Assembly (NCBI RefSeq): GCF_018100795.1
Contig: NZ_JAGJDY010000003.1
Location: 186,001 to 250,000 of the forward strand
DNA: 64,000 bases
Direction: 5' to 3'
DNA from: Alteromonas sp. MMG017
GTDB taxonomy: Bacteria; Pseudomonadota; Gammaproteobacteria; Enterobacterales; Alteromonadaceae
Shown here: positions 37,496 to 47,505 of the stretch, piece after piece
How the letters are laid out: each line of letters opens with the position of its first letter
Position numbering within the stretch: the first letter of the stretch is position 1
Position numbers and translations under genes: made by a program
Notes under the pieces: generated by a model
What the model saw: only the letters and a program-made list of their open reading frames with translations
The model's database searches: none
What the model was told of the DNA's origin: nothing

Positions 37496-38027
37496 AGCAT
37501 TAGCGACCAGCCTAGCTGTTAGCCTATTCGCTACTGTGGCTATAGCGGCTGAAAGCGACTTTAACAAACCCATTAAAGTCGACTCGAAATCGCAATTTGT
37601 TGACGGCAAAAACAAAACGTCATTGTTTAAAGATGATGTACGAATTACCCAAGGTTCTTTGGTAATAAATGCCGATGAAGTTGAAGTTATTGCCAGCGAA
37701 GGTGATGGACGAGAGATATTCGTTGCTCGCGGCAAACCAGCTAGCTACTCGCAAGAACTTGAAGACGGTGCCACCGTCACAGCGAAAGCCAATGAAATTC
37801 GCTATGAAGTGGTAAACCGAACTATTTCTTTACAAGGTAGTGCCGAGCTACAGCAAGACACCAGTAAAGTACAAGGCGACAAGATTACCTTCGACATGGT
37901 CACAGAACAATTGCTTGCAACAGGCGGCGAAGATGGTGAAGGTGGCAGAGTAACTACCGTATTTACGCCTGAGGCAATACGTAAAGCGTCATCGAATAAC
38001 GAAGGCGATAAGGCGGACGACAACTAA
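37464..38027 (+). CDS. lptA: LPS transport periplasmic protein LptA
   Basis: 187 residues with a signal peptide (about 1-28, ending VAIAA) and an OstA/LptA domain: [42 protein letters not shown] and [23 protein letters not shown]. LptA oligomers carry lipopolysaccharide across the periplasm. The start lies inside lptC, 32 bases before its stop, implying coupled translation. Confidence 0.95.
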   Translation: MYKPFIRLASKALATSLAVSLFATVAIAAESDFNKPIKVDSKSQFVDGKNKTSLFKDDVRITQGSLVINADEVEVIASEGDGREIFVARGKPASYSQELEDGATVTAKANEIRYEVVNRTISLQGSAELQQDTSKVQGDKITFDMVTEQLLATGGEDGEGGRVTTVFTPEAIRKASSNNEGDKADDN

Positions 38028-38029
38028 TC

Positions 38030-38755
38030 ATGGCAACGTTGAGCGCACAGAGCCTTGCAAAGGCGTATAAAGCACGTCAAGTGGTTCGCGATGTAAGCTT
38101 ATCAGTATCGACTGGGCAAATCGTTGGATTACTCGGCCCAAATGGTGCCGGTAAAACCACTACCTTCTACATGATTGTTGGCCTAGTACCCCTTGATAAG
38201 GGCAAAATCAGCATTGATGACAGCGAATTAACCCACGAACCCATGCACGAACGAGCACGTCGCGGAATTGGATATTTGCCGCAAGAAGCCTCGATTTTTA
38301 GAAAATTGACGGTGTTTGAAAACATCATGGCTATCTTACAAACCCGTAAAGGGTTAAGTTCAGCAGAACAAGAACAAGAAGCCGATGCGCTACTTGATGA
38401 ATTTAATATCAACCATATACGTAATAGTACGGGTATGAGTTTATCCGGTGGTGAACGTCGCCGAGTAGAAATCGCGCGAGCATTAGCAGCCAATCCGCAA
38501 TTTATTTTGCTAGATGAGCCATTTGCAGGTGTTGATCCTATATCGGTTAATGATATAAAGAAGATCATTCAACATCTTCGTGACAGAGGAATTGGAATCC
38601 TTATCACCGATCACAACGTAAGAGAAACACTGGATGTGTGTGAGAAAGCGTATATTGTGAGCCAAGGCGAACTCATCGCGCAAGGGACGGCAGAACAAGT
38701 TTTAAGTAATCAGAAAGTAAGGGATGTATACCTAGGAGAACAATTCAGGCTATAG
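38030..38755 (+). CDS. lptB: LPS export ABC ATPase LptB
   Basis: 241 residues (E. coli 241). Walker [16 protein letters not shown]-loop [14 protein letters not shown], signature [15 protein letters not shown], Walker [16 protein letters not shown] and H-loop [10 protein letters not shown]. It powers LPS extraction with LptFG, whose genes are not in the window. It starts two bases past the lptA stop. Confidence 0.97.
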   Translation: MATLSAQSLAKAYKARQVVRDVSLSVSTGQIVGLLGPNGAGKTTTFYMIVGLVPLDKGKISIDDSELTHEPMHERARRGIGYLPQEASIFRKLTVFENIMAILQTRKGLSSAEQEQEADALLDEFNINHIRNSTGMSLSGGERRRVEIARALAANPQFILLDEPFAGVDPISVNDIKKIIQHLRDRGIGILITDHNVRETLDVCEKAYIVSQGELIAQGTAEQVLSNQKVRDVYLGEQFRL

Positions 38756-38830
38756 TTACTGTAACCGAATTGTCACTTTCAGTTTTAAACACGGGTATAT
38801 TCACAACAAGAGTTTAAAAATAAGACGTAG

Positions 38831-40315
38831 ATGAAACCATCTTTACAGCTAAAGTTCAGTCAACAACTTACCATGACACCGCAGTTGCAGCAGGCAATCA
38901 AGCTGCTGCAGTTGTCTACGCTCGACCTGCAGCAAGAGATTCAGGAAGCACTAGACTCAAACCCACTTTTAGAAGTTGAAGAAGGCGGCGATGACCACCC
39001 TGTTGAGAAAAACAACATGGATGGAGACGACCCTTCTGTAGAAGCGGCTCCAACTGCATCTAGCGATTCGTTAGAAGCTGGAGATGCGCTTGAAAAGAAT
39101 GACCTTCCCGACGAGTTGCCAATTGACAGCACATGGGATGAGTATTACTCGGCCTCATCTGCACCCGCTCCAGGTCCATCTAATAATGATGACGACCAAC
39201 TGTTTCAGGGTGAAACTACCGACAATATTCAAGACCATTTGCTTTGGCAGATGCGTTTAACGCCATTTTCGGATACCGACCGCGCAATTGCTACCGCCAT
39301 TATCGACTCAATTGATGAATCTGGTTACCTCAACGTACCCATTGAACAGATTTTAGAGTCAGTGAATTCCGACGATGTTGAAGAATTGGTGGAAATGGAC
39401 GAAGTTGAATGTGTACTAAAACGTATTCAAATGTTCGACCCTATCGGTTCAGGTTCACGTACTCCGCAAGAATGTTTGCTTGTGCAGCTTCGCCAGTTCT
39501 CAGACGATACGCCATGGCTTACTGAAGCAAGACAGCTTATCAACGAGTATTCAGACCTACTTAGCAGCAAAGACTACCGTACGTTAATGCGCAAAAGCCG
39601 TTTGAAAGAAGATCAACTTCGCGAAGCCATGCGCTTATTGCAAACGTTGAATCCTCGTCCAGGTAGTGCATTAATTACCAAAGAGCCGGAATATGTTATT
39701 CCTGATGTTTCGGTAAACAAAAAGAATGGCCGTTGGGTGGTAGAACTTAACCCTGATAGCCTGCCTAAATTAAGCGTAAATCAGCAATATGCTGCCATGA
39801 GCAGACGCTCTAAAAACAGCAGCGATTCGCAATTTATTCGCTCGCATATGCAAGAAGCCAAATGGTTTATAAAAAGCCTTGAGTCAAGAAACGACACCTT
39901 GATGAAAGTCGCAAACTGTATTGTGCAGCAACAAATGGGCTTTTTCGAGCACGGCCCAGAAATGATGAAACCAATGGTGCTTAATGATGTCGCAGAAATG
40001 GTAGATATGCATGAATCCACCATTTCACGTGTCACCACGCAAAAGTATATGCATACTCCACGTGGCATTTTCGAATTGAAGTATTTCTTTTCTAGTCACG
40101 TGGCAACGGAATCTGGTGGTGAGTGTTCATCTACCGCTATTCGCGCACTAATCAAAAAGCTTGTGGCAGCGGAAACGCCCAGCAAGCCATTAAGCGATAG
40201 CAAGATTGCTCAATTGTTGGCCGAACAAGGCATTAAAGTTGCCCGGCGAACAATAGCAAAATACCGGGAATCGTTATCGATTCCGCCGTCAAACCAACGC
40301 AAAAGCCTTATCTAA
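38831..40315 (+). CDS. rpoN: RNA polymerase sigma-54 factor RpoN
   Basis: 494 residues. Region I is Gln-rich ([25 protein letters not shown]), region II acidic (about 50-110), then the core-binding domain, a helix-turn-helix ([20 protein letters not shown]) and the RpoN box [10 protein letters not shown] near the C-terminus, which reads the -24 element. It directs enhancer-dependent transcription of nitrogen, flagellar and related genes. Followed by hpf, ptsN, rapZ and ptsO in the order seen in enterics. Confidence 0.97.
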   Translation: MKPSLQLKFSQQLTMTPQLQQAIKLLQLSTLDLQQEIQEALDSNPLLEVEEGGDDHPVEKNNMDGDDPSVEAAPTASSDSLEAGDALEKNDLPDELPIDSTWDEYYSASSAPAPGPSNNDDDQLFQGETTDNIQDHLLWQMRLTPFSDTDRAIATAIIDSIDESGYLNVPIEQILESVNSDDVEELVEMDEVECVLKRIQMFDPIGSGSRTPQECLLVQLRQFSDDTPWLTEARQLINEYSDLLSSKDYRTLMRKSRLKEDQLREAMRLLQTLNPRPGSALITKEPEYVIPDVSVNKKNGRWVVELNPDSLPKLSVNQQYAAMSRRSKNSSDSQFIRSHMQEAKWFIKSLESRNDTLMKVANCIVQQQMGFFEHGPEMMKPMVLNDVAEMVDMHESTISRVTTQKYMHTPRGIFELKYFFSSHVATESGGECSSTAIRALIKKLVAAETPSKPLSDSKIAQLLAEQGIKVARRTIAKYRESLSIPPSNQRKSLI

Positions 40316-40344
40316 AGGCCTTGATAATTTAAGGAAGACGAAAT

Positions 40345-40632
40345 ATGCAAATCAACCTTACCGGTCATCATGTCGAAATTACTGACTCTTTGCGTAGCTA
40401 TGTCGATACTAAGTTCAGCAAACTAGAGCGTCACTTTGATCACATATCTAATGTGCATGTCATCCTGAACGTCGAAAAACTCAATCAAAAAGCCGAAGCC
40501 ACCATGCACCTTAGCGGCGCAGAAGTGTTTGCTTCATCTCATAATACAGACATGTATGCGGCGATAGATAGCATGATCGACAAGCTCGACAGGCAAGTTA
40601 TCAAGCATAAGGAAAAGCTGAAAAAGCACTAA
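40345..40632 (+). CDS. hpf: ribosome hibernation promoting factor, short form
   Basis: 95 residues, the short HPF/YfiA fold: MQINLTGHHVEITDSLRSYV, KLERHFDHISNVHVILNV and EVFASSHNTDMYAAIDSMIDKLDRQVIKHK. Such proteins bind the 30S decoding site and stabilise idle 100S ribosomes. It has an AAGGAAG ribosome-binding site and follows rpoN by 29 bases. Confidence 0.95.
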   Translation: MQINLTGHHVEITDSLRSYVDTKFSKLERHFDHISNVHVILNVEKLNQKAEATMHLSGAEVFASSHNTDMYAAIDSMIDKLDRQVIKHKEKLKKH

Positions 40633-40640
40633 ATATTAGT

Positions 40641-41084
40641 ATGGAAATTCAAGCCATAGTAAGTTTGGACCGCACCGAGTGTGCGGTTCAATGTAATAGT
40701 AAAAAACGTATTCTAGAGATTATTAGCGACATTGCCGCTAAAAATAATCCCGACATCGATCAGGCCACAGTGTTAGCTAGCCTACTTGCCCGTGAACGCA
40801 TGGGAAGTACGGGTATTGGCAATGGCATTGCATTGCCTCACGGTCGATTACCGGGTTTAGAACATGTTATCGCCATTATTGTAACCAGTAACCCTGCCAT
40901 CGATTTTGATGCGCTTGACGATCAACCCGTAGATATATTCTTTGCCTTGTTAGTGCCTGAAGAGAAAACAGAGGGTCACTTACAAACACTTGCTACCGTT
41001 GCCGGTAAACTAAGTGATAAAGAAACGGTGAAAGCCATTAGGCGGGCCTCCACCAGTGACGACATTATTACGGCTTTAAGCTAA
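40641..41084 (+). CDS. ptsN: nitrogen-PTS EIIA component PtsN
   Basis: 147 residues. A PTS EIIA type-2 domain with the phospho-acceptor histidine in NGIALPHGRLPG (His67) and LVPEEKTEGHLQTLA. Receives phosphate from NPr (ptsO, two genes on) and regulates potassium uptake and sigma-54-linked processes in E. coli. Eight bases after hpf. Confidence 0.95.
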   Translation: MEIQAIVSLDRTECAVQCNSKKRILEIISDIAAKNNPDIDQATVLASLLARERMGSTGIGNGIALPHGRLPGLEHVIAIIVTSNPAIDFDALDDQPVDIFFALLVPEEKTEGHLQTLATVAGKLSDKETVKAIRRASTSDDIITALS

Positions 41085-41115
41085 TAAAGCACAGCACCAT
41101 ATTTTAAAGGGAGAA

Positions 41116-41967
41116 ATGCAGGTGAAACTGATTATTATCAGTGGTCGATCCGGTTCAGGAAAATCAGTTGCGCTACGTGCCCTTGAAGACTTAGGCTACT
41201 ATTGCGTAGATAATATTCCGGTTAACCTTCTCCCTACCCTTACCCATACTGTGGTTGATGAATATGACCAAGTCGCGGTAAGTATCGACGTAAGAAACCT
41301 GCCCAAAAATCCAGCCGACTTGGTAGAGATCTTAGATTACCTACCCTCGTCTTGGTCTATGACCATTGTGTACATCGACGCCAGCGACGATGTGCTGGTT
41401 AAGCGCTTTAGCGAAACACGCCGACTTCACCCGTTAGCCAAGCTCAACAAGTCCTTATCTGAATCGATAAAAGCCGAATCAGATTTACTTGCGCCTATTG
41501 TTGAGCGCGCCGATTTGTATATTGATACAGATAAGCTCACCATCCATCAACTCGCAGAGCTTATCCGCGAGCGAATTCTAGGTAAGAAAAGTTCTCGCTT
41601 GGTATTGGTGTTTGAATCGTTTGGCTTCAAGCACGGCATACCTAAAGATGCCGACTATGTATTTGACGCCCGCTTTCTACCTAACCCCCATTGGGAACCA
41701 GATTTAAAGCACTTAACTGGCTTAGACGCGCCTGTGGAAGTGTTTTTGGGCTCTCAGCCTGTTGTGACAAAATTTATTTGGCAAATTCAGAACTTAATAA
41801 CCACATGGCTGCCACATTTGGAACGCAATAACCGTAGTTATGTCACCATTGCGATTGGGTGTACTGGCGGTCAGCACCGCTCAGTATTTATTGCTCAATC
41901 GTTAGCGAAAACCTTTGGCGAAATGCACCCTGATGTACAAATTCGCCACCGCGAGTTAAACCAGTAA
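41116..41967 (+). CDS. rapZ: RNase adapter protein RapZ
   Basis: 283 residues. An N-terminal P-loop (SGRSGSGKSVALRALED) and a C-terminal domain with FESFGFKHGIPKDADYVFDARFLPNPHW and IGCTGGQHRSV are the family's two signatures. In E. coli RapZ guides RNase E to the GlmZ small RNA and so controls glmS. Its last base overlaps the ptsO start. A GTG two codons in is an alternative start. Confidence 0.96.
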   Translation: MQVKLIIISGRSGSGKSVALRALEDLGYYCVDNIPVNLLPTLTHTVVDEYDQVAVSIDVRNLPKNPADLVEILDYLPSSWSMTIVYIDASDDVLVKRFSETRRLHPLAKLNKSLSESIKAESDLLAPIVERADLYIDTDKLTIHQLAELIRERILGKKSSRLVLVFESFGFKHGIPKDADYVFDARFLPNPHWEPDLKHLTGLDAPVEVFLGSQPVVTKFIWQIQNLITTWLPHLERNNRSYVTIAIGCTGGQHRSVFIAQSLAKTFGEMHPDVQIRHRELNQ

Positions 41968-42239
41968 TGACCATTGAAAAAACACTGACTATCGTCAATA
42001 AACTGGGCTTACATGCCCGTGCTGCTACCCAGTTGGTTCAATTAGCCAATCAATTTGACGCTAAAATCGTGCTGGTTAAAGGCGATAAGAAAGCCGATGC
42101 AAACAGTGTGTTGGGCTTAATGATGCTAGAAAGCCACCAAGGTGAACAGGTGAACGTTGTGGTTGAAGGTAATGATGCTGAAGCAGCATTAAACGCCATT
42201 GAAACCTTAATTGAAGGCCGTTTTAACGAAGACGAGTAA
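41967..42239 (+). CDS. ptsO: nitrogen-PTS phosphocarrier NPr
   Basis: 90 residues, HPr fold. The active histidine is His16 in NKLGLHARAATQLVQLA; the conserved helix ANSVLGLMMLES follows near residue 46. It passes phosphate from EI-Ntr to PtsN. The start overlaps the rapZ stop. Confidence 0.95.
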   Translation: MTIEKTLTIVNKLGLHARAATQLVQLANQFDAKIVLVKGDKKADANSVLGLMMLESHQGEQVNVVVEGNDAEAALNAIETLIEGRFNEDE

Positions 42240-42397
42240 TACTGCGCCTGCCCGTGTTACTATTTTCAGTATAAAGCCGCTTATAATTTCATCATATAAG
42301 CTGTAATTGTCTGTCCCCGCTGCGCTTTTGTCATGACAGCGTCATGGCAAGTGCGATATCCTATCGTTATAAAGAATTCCATTTTTAGGCAAAAGCA

Positions 42398-43756
42398 GTG
42401 GCAGAAGCGCTGGTCTCAAAATACGTACAAAGCCAACTCAGGGCACTTAATGGCGCGTTAATTAACGGCCAATTTGTTTCTGTACGTAAGCTTCTGCTGG
42501 AATTACCCCCTTCTGATGTTGCACATATTCTCGAATCTAGCCCAAGCCGCACCCGTGACGAACTATGGGAGCTTATTGATGGTGATTTCCACGGTGATAT
42601 TCTAGAAGAACTCTCTGACGATGTACGTAACGGTATCATCACCAAGATGCTGCCTGCCAACGTAGTAGACGCGTTAGAAGAAATGGATACCGATGACTTA
42701 GCGGTTACCCTTAGCAGCCTTCCAGAACCAGTGCTGCAAGACATTCTTGATTCAATGGATGCACAAGACAGAGTCAGAGCTGAGCAAGCGCTGTCTTACG
42801 GTGAAGAGACCGCCGGGTTCATCATGAACACCGATACCATCACTCTTCGCCCTGACGTGACCATTGATGTTGTACTTCGTTATATTCGCCTTAAAGGTGA
42901 ATTACCTGAAAACACCGATACCTTTTATGTAGTGAATCGAACTGACAATTTAGTCGGTATCGTTCCGGTTACGCGATTACTTACCGCAGAAACCGAAGCC
43001 AAGGTATCGGATGTGATGGATGAAGAGTCTGAAGCTATTCCTGTTCATATGCCAGATGATGAAGTAGCCAGCTTGTTCGAACGTTATAACTGGTTATCGG
43101 CCCCGGTGGTTGATGAAAAACACCGTTTAGTCGGCCGAATTACTATTGATGACGTGGTTGATATTATTCGTGAAGATGCCGAGCACTCCATGATGAGTAT
43201 GGCGGGTTTAGACGATGACGAAGATACCTTTGCCCCCGTACTTCAAAGTACCAAGCGACGCTCAGTATGGCTGGCTGTAAACCTGGTTACCGCGCTAATG
43301 GCAGCCATGGTAAGCGATTTATTTGAAGCCACATTAAGCCAATTAGCTGTACTAGCCATACTCAATACCATAGTACCTAGTATGGGCGGCGTAGCGGGTA
43401 ACCAAACACTCACCCTCGTTATTCGTGGTATGGCACTTGGGCACGTTAATGCCAATAACTCCCGCTGGTTAATTAGCAAAGAAATATCTATCGGTTTCTT
43501 AAACGGTGCGATTTGGGCAATCTTAATTGCTTCGGTAATAGCACTTTGGAAACAAGACTACATGCTAGGCATCATTATCGCCTTTGCCATGTTGGTTAAT
43601 ATGATAGCCGCGGCAATGGCAGGCGCTACCTTGCCACTCATTATGAAACGTTTGAAAATAGACCCTGCACTAGCCGGAAGCGTAATACTCACTACCATCA
43701 CTGATGTAGTGGGTATATTTGCATTCCTTGGCACTGCGACCCTGTTTTTAATGTAA
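42398..43756 (+). CDS. mgtE: magnesium transporter MgtE
   Basis: 452 residues from a GTG start (MAEALVSK). Domains: N-terminal helical MgtE_N (about 30-130, DVAHILESSPSRTRDELWELI), two CBS domains (about 135-265), plug helix, and five membrane segments (about 285-452) with NLVTALMAAMVSDLFE, PSMGGVAGNQTLTLVIRGMALG and the ion-site segment ITDVVGIFAFLGTATL. MgtE is a Mg2+-gated channel. It is 158 bases after ptsO and may have its own promoter. No Mg riboswitch was recognised. Confidence 0.95.
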   Translation: MAEALVSKYVQSQLRALNGALINGQFVSVRKLLLELPPSDVAHILESSPSRTRDELWELIDGDFHGDILEELSDDVRNGIITKMLPANVVDALEEMDTDDLAVTLSSLPEPVLQDILDSMDAQDRVRAEQALSYGEETAGFIMNTDTITLRPDVTIDVVLRYIRLKGELPENTDTFYVVNRTDNLVGIVPVTRLLTAETEAKVSDVMDEESEAIPVHMPDDEVASLFERYNWLSAPVVDEKHRLVGRITIDDVVDIIREDAEHSMMSMAGLDDDEDTFAPVLQSTKRRSVWLAVNLVTALMAAMVSDLFEATLSQLAVLAILNTIVPSMGGVAGNQTLTLVIRGMALGHVNANNSRWLISKEISIGFLNGAIWAILIASVIALWKQDYMLGIIIAFAMLVNMIAAAMAGATLPLIMKRLKIDPALAGSVILTTITDVVGIFAFLGTATLFLM

Positions 43757-43793
43757 GGCCGCGACAATCGCTTACAGGTTGCTTTAAGGTTAT

Positions 43794-45812
43794 TTAGCTT
43801 GGCATCATGATGAAGGCCACCACATCATTTTGATAATCACCCGTTGTCTTATATTCTCTATACCCTTTAGACGCAGCAATACCTATTGCGTATTTCTTCC
43901 CTTGGTAATTTATAATACGCGAGTCTTTCTCACCATTAGCTAAGCCTAAAAGAGATGATTCTATCTCAATAACCTCCCCAACGTGTTGAGGGCAACCTTC
44001 TGTAGAAGAAATGATCATGCCGTCACGCTGACAAAACATGCCAAAACAGCCCATCAAAGTATGCCCGCTTTCATCTTTTGGTAACGAATCGTTTAACATT
44101 TCACTAAATTGTGGGGCGCTATCAAACACAATGCCTATCCCGCCCACAACATTATTTTGTTTTAAGCTGGTAATTGACGCGTTGTAGATGTAAGTGGGCT
44201 TGTTATTGTACTGCGGGCTCGGAACGAATCTCGACACCGAATATTTTTGTGAATCTGTACAACTTAACGCATCTATAGCGCCACTATGCGCATCAACTTT
44301 GTCTCCAACCACTGACGCATGTTCTTTGTTAGATACCGCGACAATAATGCCATTTTTATCGTAAACGTATAAATTGGTGTAAACCGTGTAGAGGTCATTA
44401 ATGTAACCAAGAATGTCTGATATTTCCTGTTGGGCATCAGGCGTAACAGTGGGAAGTTGCAAGTGCTGTCGGAACGCAGTGGTGAGTGCCCACCAACGAC
44501 AATCGTTCGCTCTTTCGTATAAGTTTCGATCCATAATATCGACCGCTAAACTTGCGCAAAACCTTACATCACCAAGCCGTGCGCTTATCACGGTAGATTG
44601 TAGGTTATCGATAGAATTAGAAAAAATTAACGCTATGCTCTCGCCGGTCGATTTGATCTCAGAAAGTACCGGCATGAATTCAACAGCATTGTTGCGCGCG
44701 GCAGCAATAATACCATTCAATACCACTAAACTCAGATCGTCATTGATTAACATCGATGTTTTGAATATTTGCTTCAATTCATCGGAAAAGAGTTTTGAAT
44801 TAAGTAACTGACAAGAGTCTGTTTGAAGTTGCACGGTATCATTTGAATGCTTGAAAGCGTTAGTTAATGGCGTCATAGCTACGCCCTGCCATGATAAGCC
44901 TCTAAAGCCTTGGTATCCCTTGGTTGCCGACGTTGTGGATATAAAGCTATTGTGTTTTATAGTGACTAAGTCAGGGGAACCACACTTAGGTATTTTTTCA
45001 CCAATTTTGAATTTTTGTGAATGGCTAGTCGCCATGACTTCTCTGTTTTCAGATACAATCATAATACTGCTAGCGGCACGTTCAGATTGCAAGTTCCTAA
45101 AAATAGACTGCATTTCATCGTCGAATTTAAAACATAAACAAAGAACACCTAGGGTTCTTGCGTCCTTTTCGTTACTTTCCCTAATCGCGCATGAATAAAT
45201 TAATGCATTGCGCTTGTGAGGTTGAAGATCTGAATAACGAAAGGTTTCTGTATAGTCATCTTTAGACGATAAGGTTTTCGAAATTAGCGGGTCTTCGCTA
45301 AATTCAACCGGATTATCACTGTCCAAATTAGCCTTTACCCGACCCTGCGTATCGAGAAGAAGAATTTCATCATATACACTGTATTTCTTTACGTATTCTT
45401 CTAGACGATAGCGAATATTGTTAATGTCTTCAGATTGCAAGTCGGTGTTGAGCAAGAAAGCTCGGATATCATCATCAGTAGCCAGAAAGCCTACATCCGC
45501 AGTACGTTCAAACAAATTTCTGATAAGAATATCGATAGCGACTTGGGATTTATTATGATCATCAGCCAAACGTTTCAACAAGTGCTCTTTCATCAGGTTT
45601 TGAATGAGCCGCCCCTGTAACTCAGAGAATTTCTCTTTGGTGCTAAGCATCTCTTGTAAGATGCTATCCGATACATTATGGCTGTTAATTTTACCTATAA
45701 GCGAGATTTTGCCCCACCAATGGTTCAAATCATCAAACCTATCGTTGTAGCTGTTAATGAGAGGAATAGCCGCTTGTAATTTTTGTCGGTTGTTTAAAAG
45801 TAATTGTTCCAC
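43794..45812 (-). CDS. large soluble two-Cache signalling protein with degenerate chemoreceptor-like centre
   Basis: 672 residues from a GTG start; no signal peptide or membrane segment is evident. Two Cache-like sensor domains can be traced, residues about 97-290 and 424-640, each introduced by a similar helix (RNLFERTADVGFLATDDDIR at 98-117 and RNLYERANDCRWWALTTAFR at 429-448). Between them, residues 360-400 (LSLVVLNGIIAAARNNAVEF ... LSEIKSTGESIALIF) resemble the chemoreceptor hairpin tip (NLLALNAAIEAARAGE ... VADEIRKLAE) in degenerate form. No kinase, cyclase or DNA-binding domain follows. Likely a cytosolic scaffold or sensor of chemotaxis type; this is inference. It follows an AraC-type gene on the same strand and is convergent with mgtE. 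Confidence 0.75.
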   Translation of the reverse strand: MEQLLLNNRQKLQAAIPLINSYNDRFDDLNHWWGKISLIGKINSHNVSDSILQEMLSTKEKFSELQGRLIQNLMKEHLLKRLADDHNKSQVAIDILIRNLFERTADVGFLATDDDIRAFLLNTDLQSEDINNIRYRLEEYVKKYSVYDEILLLDTQGRVKANLDSDNPVEFSEDPLISKTLSSKDDYTETFRYSDLQPHKRNALIYSCAIRESNEKDARTLGVLCLCFKFDDEMQSIFRNLQSERAASSIMIVSENREVMATSHSQKFKIGEKIPKCGSPDLVTIKHNSFISTTSATKGYQGFRGLSWQGVAMTPLTNAFKHSNDTVQLQTDSCQLLNSKLFSDELKQIFKTSMLINDDLSLVVLNGIIAAARNNAVEFMPVLSEIKSTGESIALIFSNSIDNLQSTVISARLGDVRFCASLAVDIMDRNLYERANDCRWWALTTAFRQHLQLPTVTPDAQQEISDILGYINDLYTVYTNLYVYDKNGIIVAVSNKEHASVVGDKVDAHSGAIDALSCTDSQKYSVSRFVPSPQYNNKPTYIYNASITSLKQNNVVGGIGIVFDSAPQFSEMLNDSLPKDESGHTLMGCFGMFCQRDGMIISSTEGCPQHVGEVIEIESSLLGLANGEKDSRIINYQGKKYAIGIAASKGYREYKTTGDYQNDVVAFIMMPS

Positions 45813-45895
45813 TACTGCACTGCCTATTATTTTTATTTTATGACCAATAGTTTTTGTGCTTGAAGAACGAAATTTCTTTTACAATCTTGTGGTTA

Positions 45896-45963
45896 GTCGT
45901 AAATATACTGTTCGATTTTACAAGGTGTAATGCACTTATTTACCATCCCAATATATTTACGAC
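45896..45963. promoter_or_regulatory. 12-bp inverted repeat upstream of the two-Cache gene
   Basis: GTCGTAAATATA (45896-45907) and its exact complement TATATTTACGAC (45952-45963) flank 44 AT-rich bases. They lie between the AraC-type gene and the gene it precedes. Possible operator pair or looping sites; the arms are too far apart and lack a T-run for a terminator. Confidence 0.5.
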
Positions 45964-45993
45964 AATGCAATACAATCGGCTTACACCTTTAGT

Positions 45994-46893
45994 TTAATAT
46001 TCAAGCAATCCTGCGGGTATTTGCCTATCGCGGCTCCATTGCTTGGGTGCTTGACCATACAAACGTTTGAACTCTCGGCTAAATTGAGATGAGCTTACGT
46101 AACCCACATCCATCGCGGCTTCATTCACGTTCATACCACCTACAATTTTCATAGCTGCTGTATTCAACCGCATAGACTTTATAAATTGAATTGGCGACAT
46201 GCTTGTCGCTTGTTTGAACTTGCGATGGAATACCGCCCTACTCATGCCTACTTGTGATGCCATATCCTCGATGGTGACCGTTTCATCTAAACGCGTTGAT
46301 AAATAGTCGATGGCGCGAGCAATTTCATTGCCAACCCCAAATGCGCGTCTTGCCGATTCGCCAGCCCCCCCTTTCAATATAGCGTAATAGACTTCGCGAA
46401 GGCGACTGTCGCCAAGTACAGCGGTATCCGCCGTATTTTGGCTTAACTGCAATAATCGCATTAGCGCTTCAGCAAAGTCATTGTCCCAATCAGACAATGC
46501 AATACTTGGCGGAAACTTAGCTCCTTTTGATTGTCTTTGCATGCCGCAAGCCCGCTCTACTTCCATGGTAAGCTCGGTCATCACAGGAGTATCAAGGGAA
46601 ATGAATACCCCCAACAGTGGATTGTCGGGTGACGCACTAGGCGTGCCCGCCTCTACAGGCATAGACATGCTGCAGCACATGTATTGGTCAGTGCCATAGA
46701 CATAAGACTTCCCATCTAGTATCGCCTCTTTGGTACCACTGACAATCGCCACTACCGTAGGCTCGTACACCGCAGGTGCACAACGAACCCCTTCGGTCAC
46801 TCTGAATAGCTGTACACCTTTAACACCGGTTTCAAATAAGCCATCTTCGGTAAGCTTATTCTCGATGAGCGTTTTAATTTCTTGTTTGAACAT
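45994..46893 (-). CDS. AraC-family transcriptional regulator
   Basis: 299 residues from the ATG at 46891-46893 (MFKQEIKTLI); the frame is open 17 codons upstream but that part is a hydrophobic artefact. An AraC_N cupin domain (about 20-160, VKGVQLFRVTEGVRCAPAVYEP, VVAIVSGTKEAILDG) and an AraC helix-turn-helix pair (about 205-295, MASQVGMSRAVFHRKFKQA, VGYVSSSQFSREFKRLYG). Same subfamily as the regulator at 8281-9237. Its target is unknown; the downstream two-Cache gene and the broken tRNA-binding gene upstream are neighbours. Confidence 0.88.
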   Translation of the reverse strand: MFKQEIKTLIENKLTEDGLFETGVKGVQLFRVTEGVRCAPAVYEPTVVAIVSGTKEAILDGKSYVYGTDQYMCCSMSMPVEAGTPSASPDNPLLGVFISLDTPVMTELTMEVERACGMQRQSKGAKFPPSIALSDWDNDFAEALMRLLQLSQNTADTAVLGDSRLREVYYAILKGGAGESARRAFGVGNEIARAIDYLSTRLDETVTIEDMASQVGMSRAVFHRKFKQATSMSPIQFIKSMRLNTAAMKIVGGMNVNEAAMDVGYVSSSQFSREFKRLYGQAPKQWSRDRQIPAGLLEY

Positions 46894-47051
46894 GATGACG
46901 GCACCAAAAGACAGACACAAAACAATAACGATACAAATAGGCATCCTTTGGCGAATTAAACTGCCATAAATTAGGCCACTTGATACTTATTGTTTATTTT
47001 AGCACAAAGAGCTTCGCTGCTGATACGGGCAAAGATACCGAGTTATTCTAC

Positions 47052-47405
47052 CTAACCTGCTCTACTACCATTTGGCATTGGTGTTTCAGGCATGGCCAAA
47101 CAAGGCGTTAACTTATCGGCGTAGCCAATATCAAACAATATACCTTGGGATACTTCGCCCGCCATCTTTTGCTCGGGTAAATTAACGACAAACAACGCTT
47201 GCTTGCCCTTAATTTCGAAAGGGTTTTCACGCTATTGTTTAATACCCGCAAGAATTGAGCGTTGATGAGCACCAAAATCTACTGTGAGCTTCATCAGCTT
47301 TTTAGACTTTTCCACCTCGGCAAGCTCGATAATTGTACCTACACGAATATCCAGCTTTTCAAAATCACTAAACTCAATAAGGTCTTTAACGGGGGCGTTT
47401 TGCAT
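47052..47405 (-). pseudogene. tRNA-binding-domain protein (CsaA / MetG-C-terminal type), interrupted by one amber codon
   Basis: The minus strand reads MQNAPVKDLIEFSDFEKLDI then RVGTIIELAEVEKSKKLMKL, TVDFG and ILAGIKQ. A TAG follows at 47232-47234 (codon 58), and the same frame resumes with RENPFEIKGKQALFVVNLPE and QKMAGEVSQGILF to a natural stop at 47052-47054. This is a complete EMAP/tRNA-binding OB fold as in CsaA or the C-terminus of MetG, with exactly one stop and no frameshift. Comparison with the MetG segment (GIRSAYPDP) suggests the stop replaced a Tyr or Ala codon. Either a young pseudogene, a sequencing error or a suppressed stop. Confidence 0.85.
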
Positions 47406-47505
47406 CAGTTCACCTTCAAACTAGTCAATGTTAATAACTATATTAGTAAACTGGGAAAGTAACAGAAAGCGTAGCTAGCTACATATTTGAATGGTAAAGA
47501 ATAAG

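Noticed and set aside
42325..42355. Possible terminator after ptsO (TTGTCATGA / TCATGGCAA)
   Set aside because: The stem has a mismatch and there is no T-run after it.
45994..46944. Longer start of the AraC regulator with an N-terminal hydrophobic stretch, as a membrane anchor
   Set aside because: The 17 extra codons have no ribosome-binding site, and the family fold begins at the downstream ATG.
47262..47462. 66-codon plus-strand open frame
   Set aside because: It is antisense to the amber-interrupted tRNA-binding gene, whose frame is far better supported.
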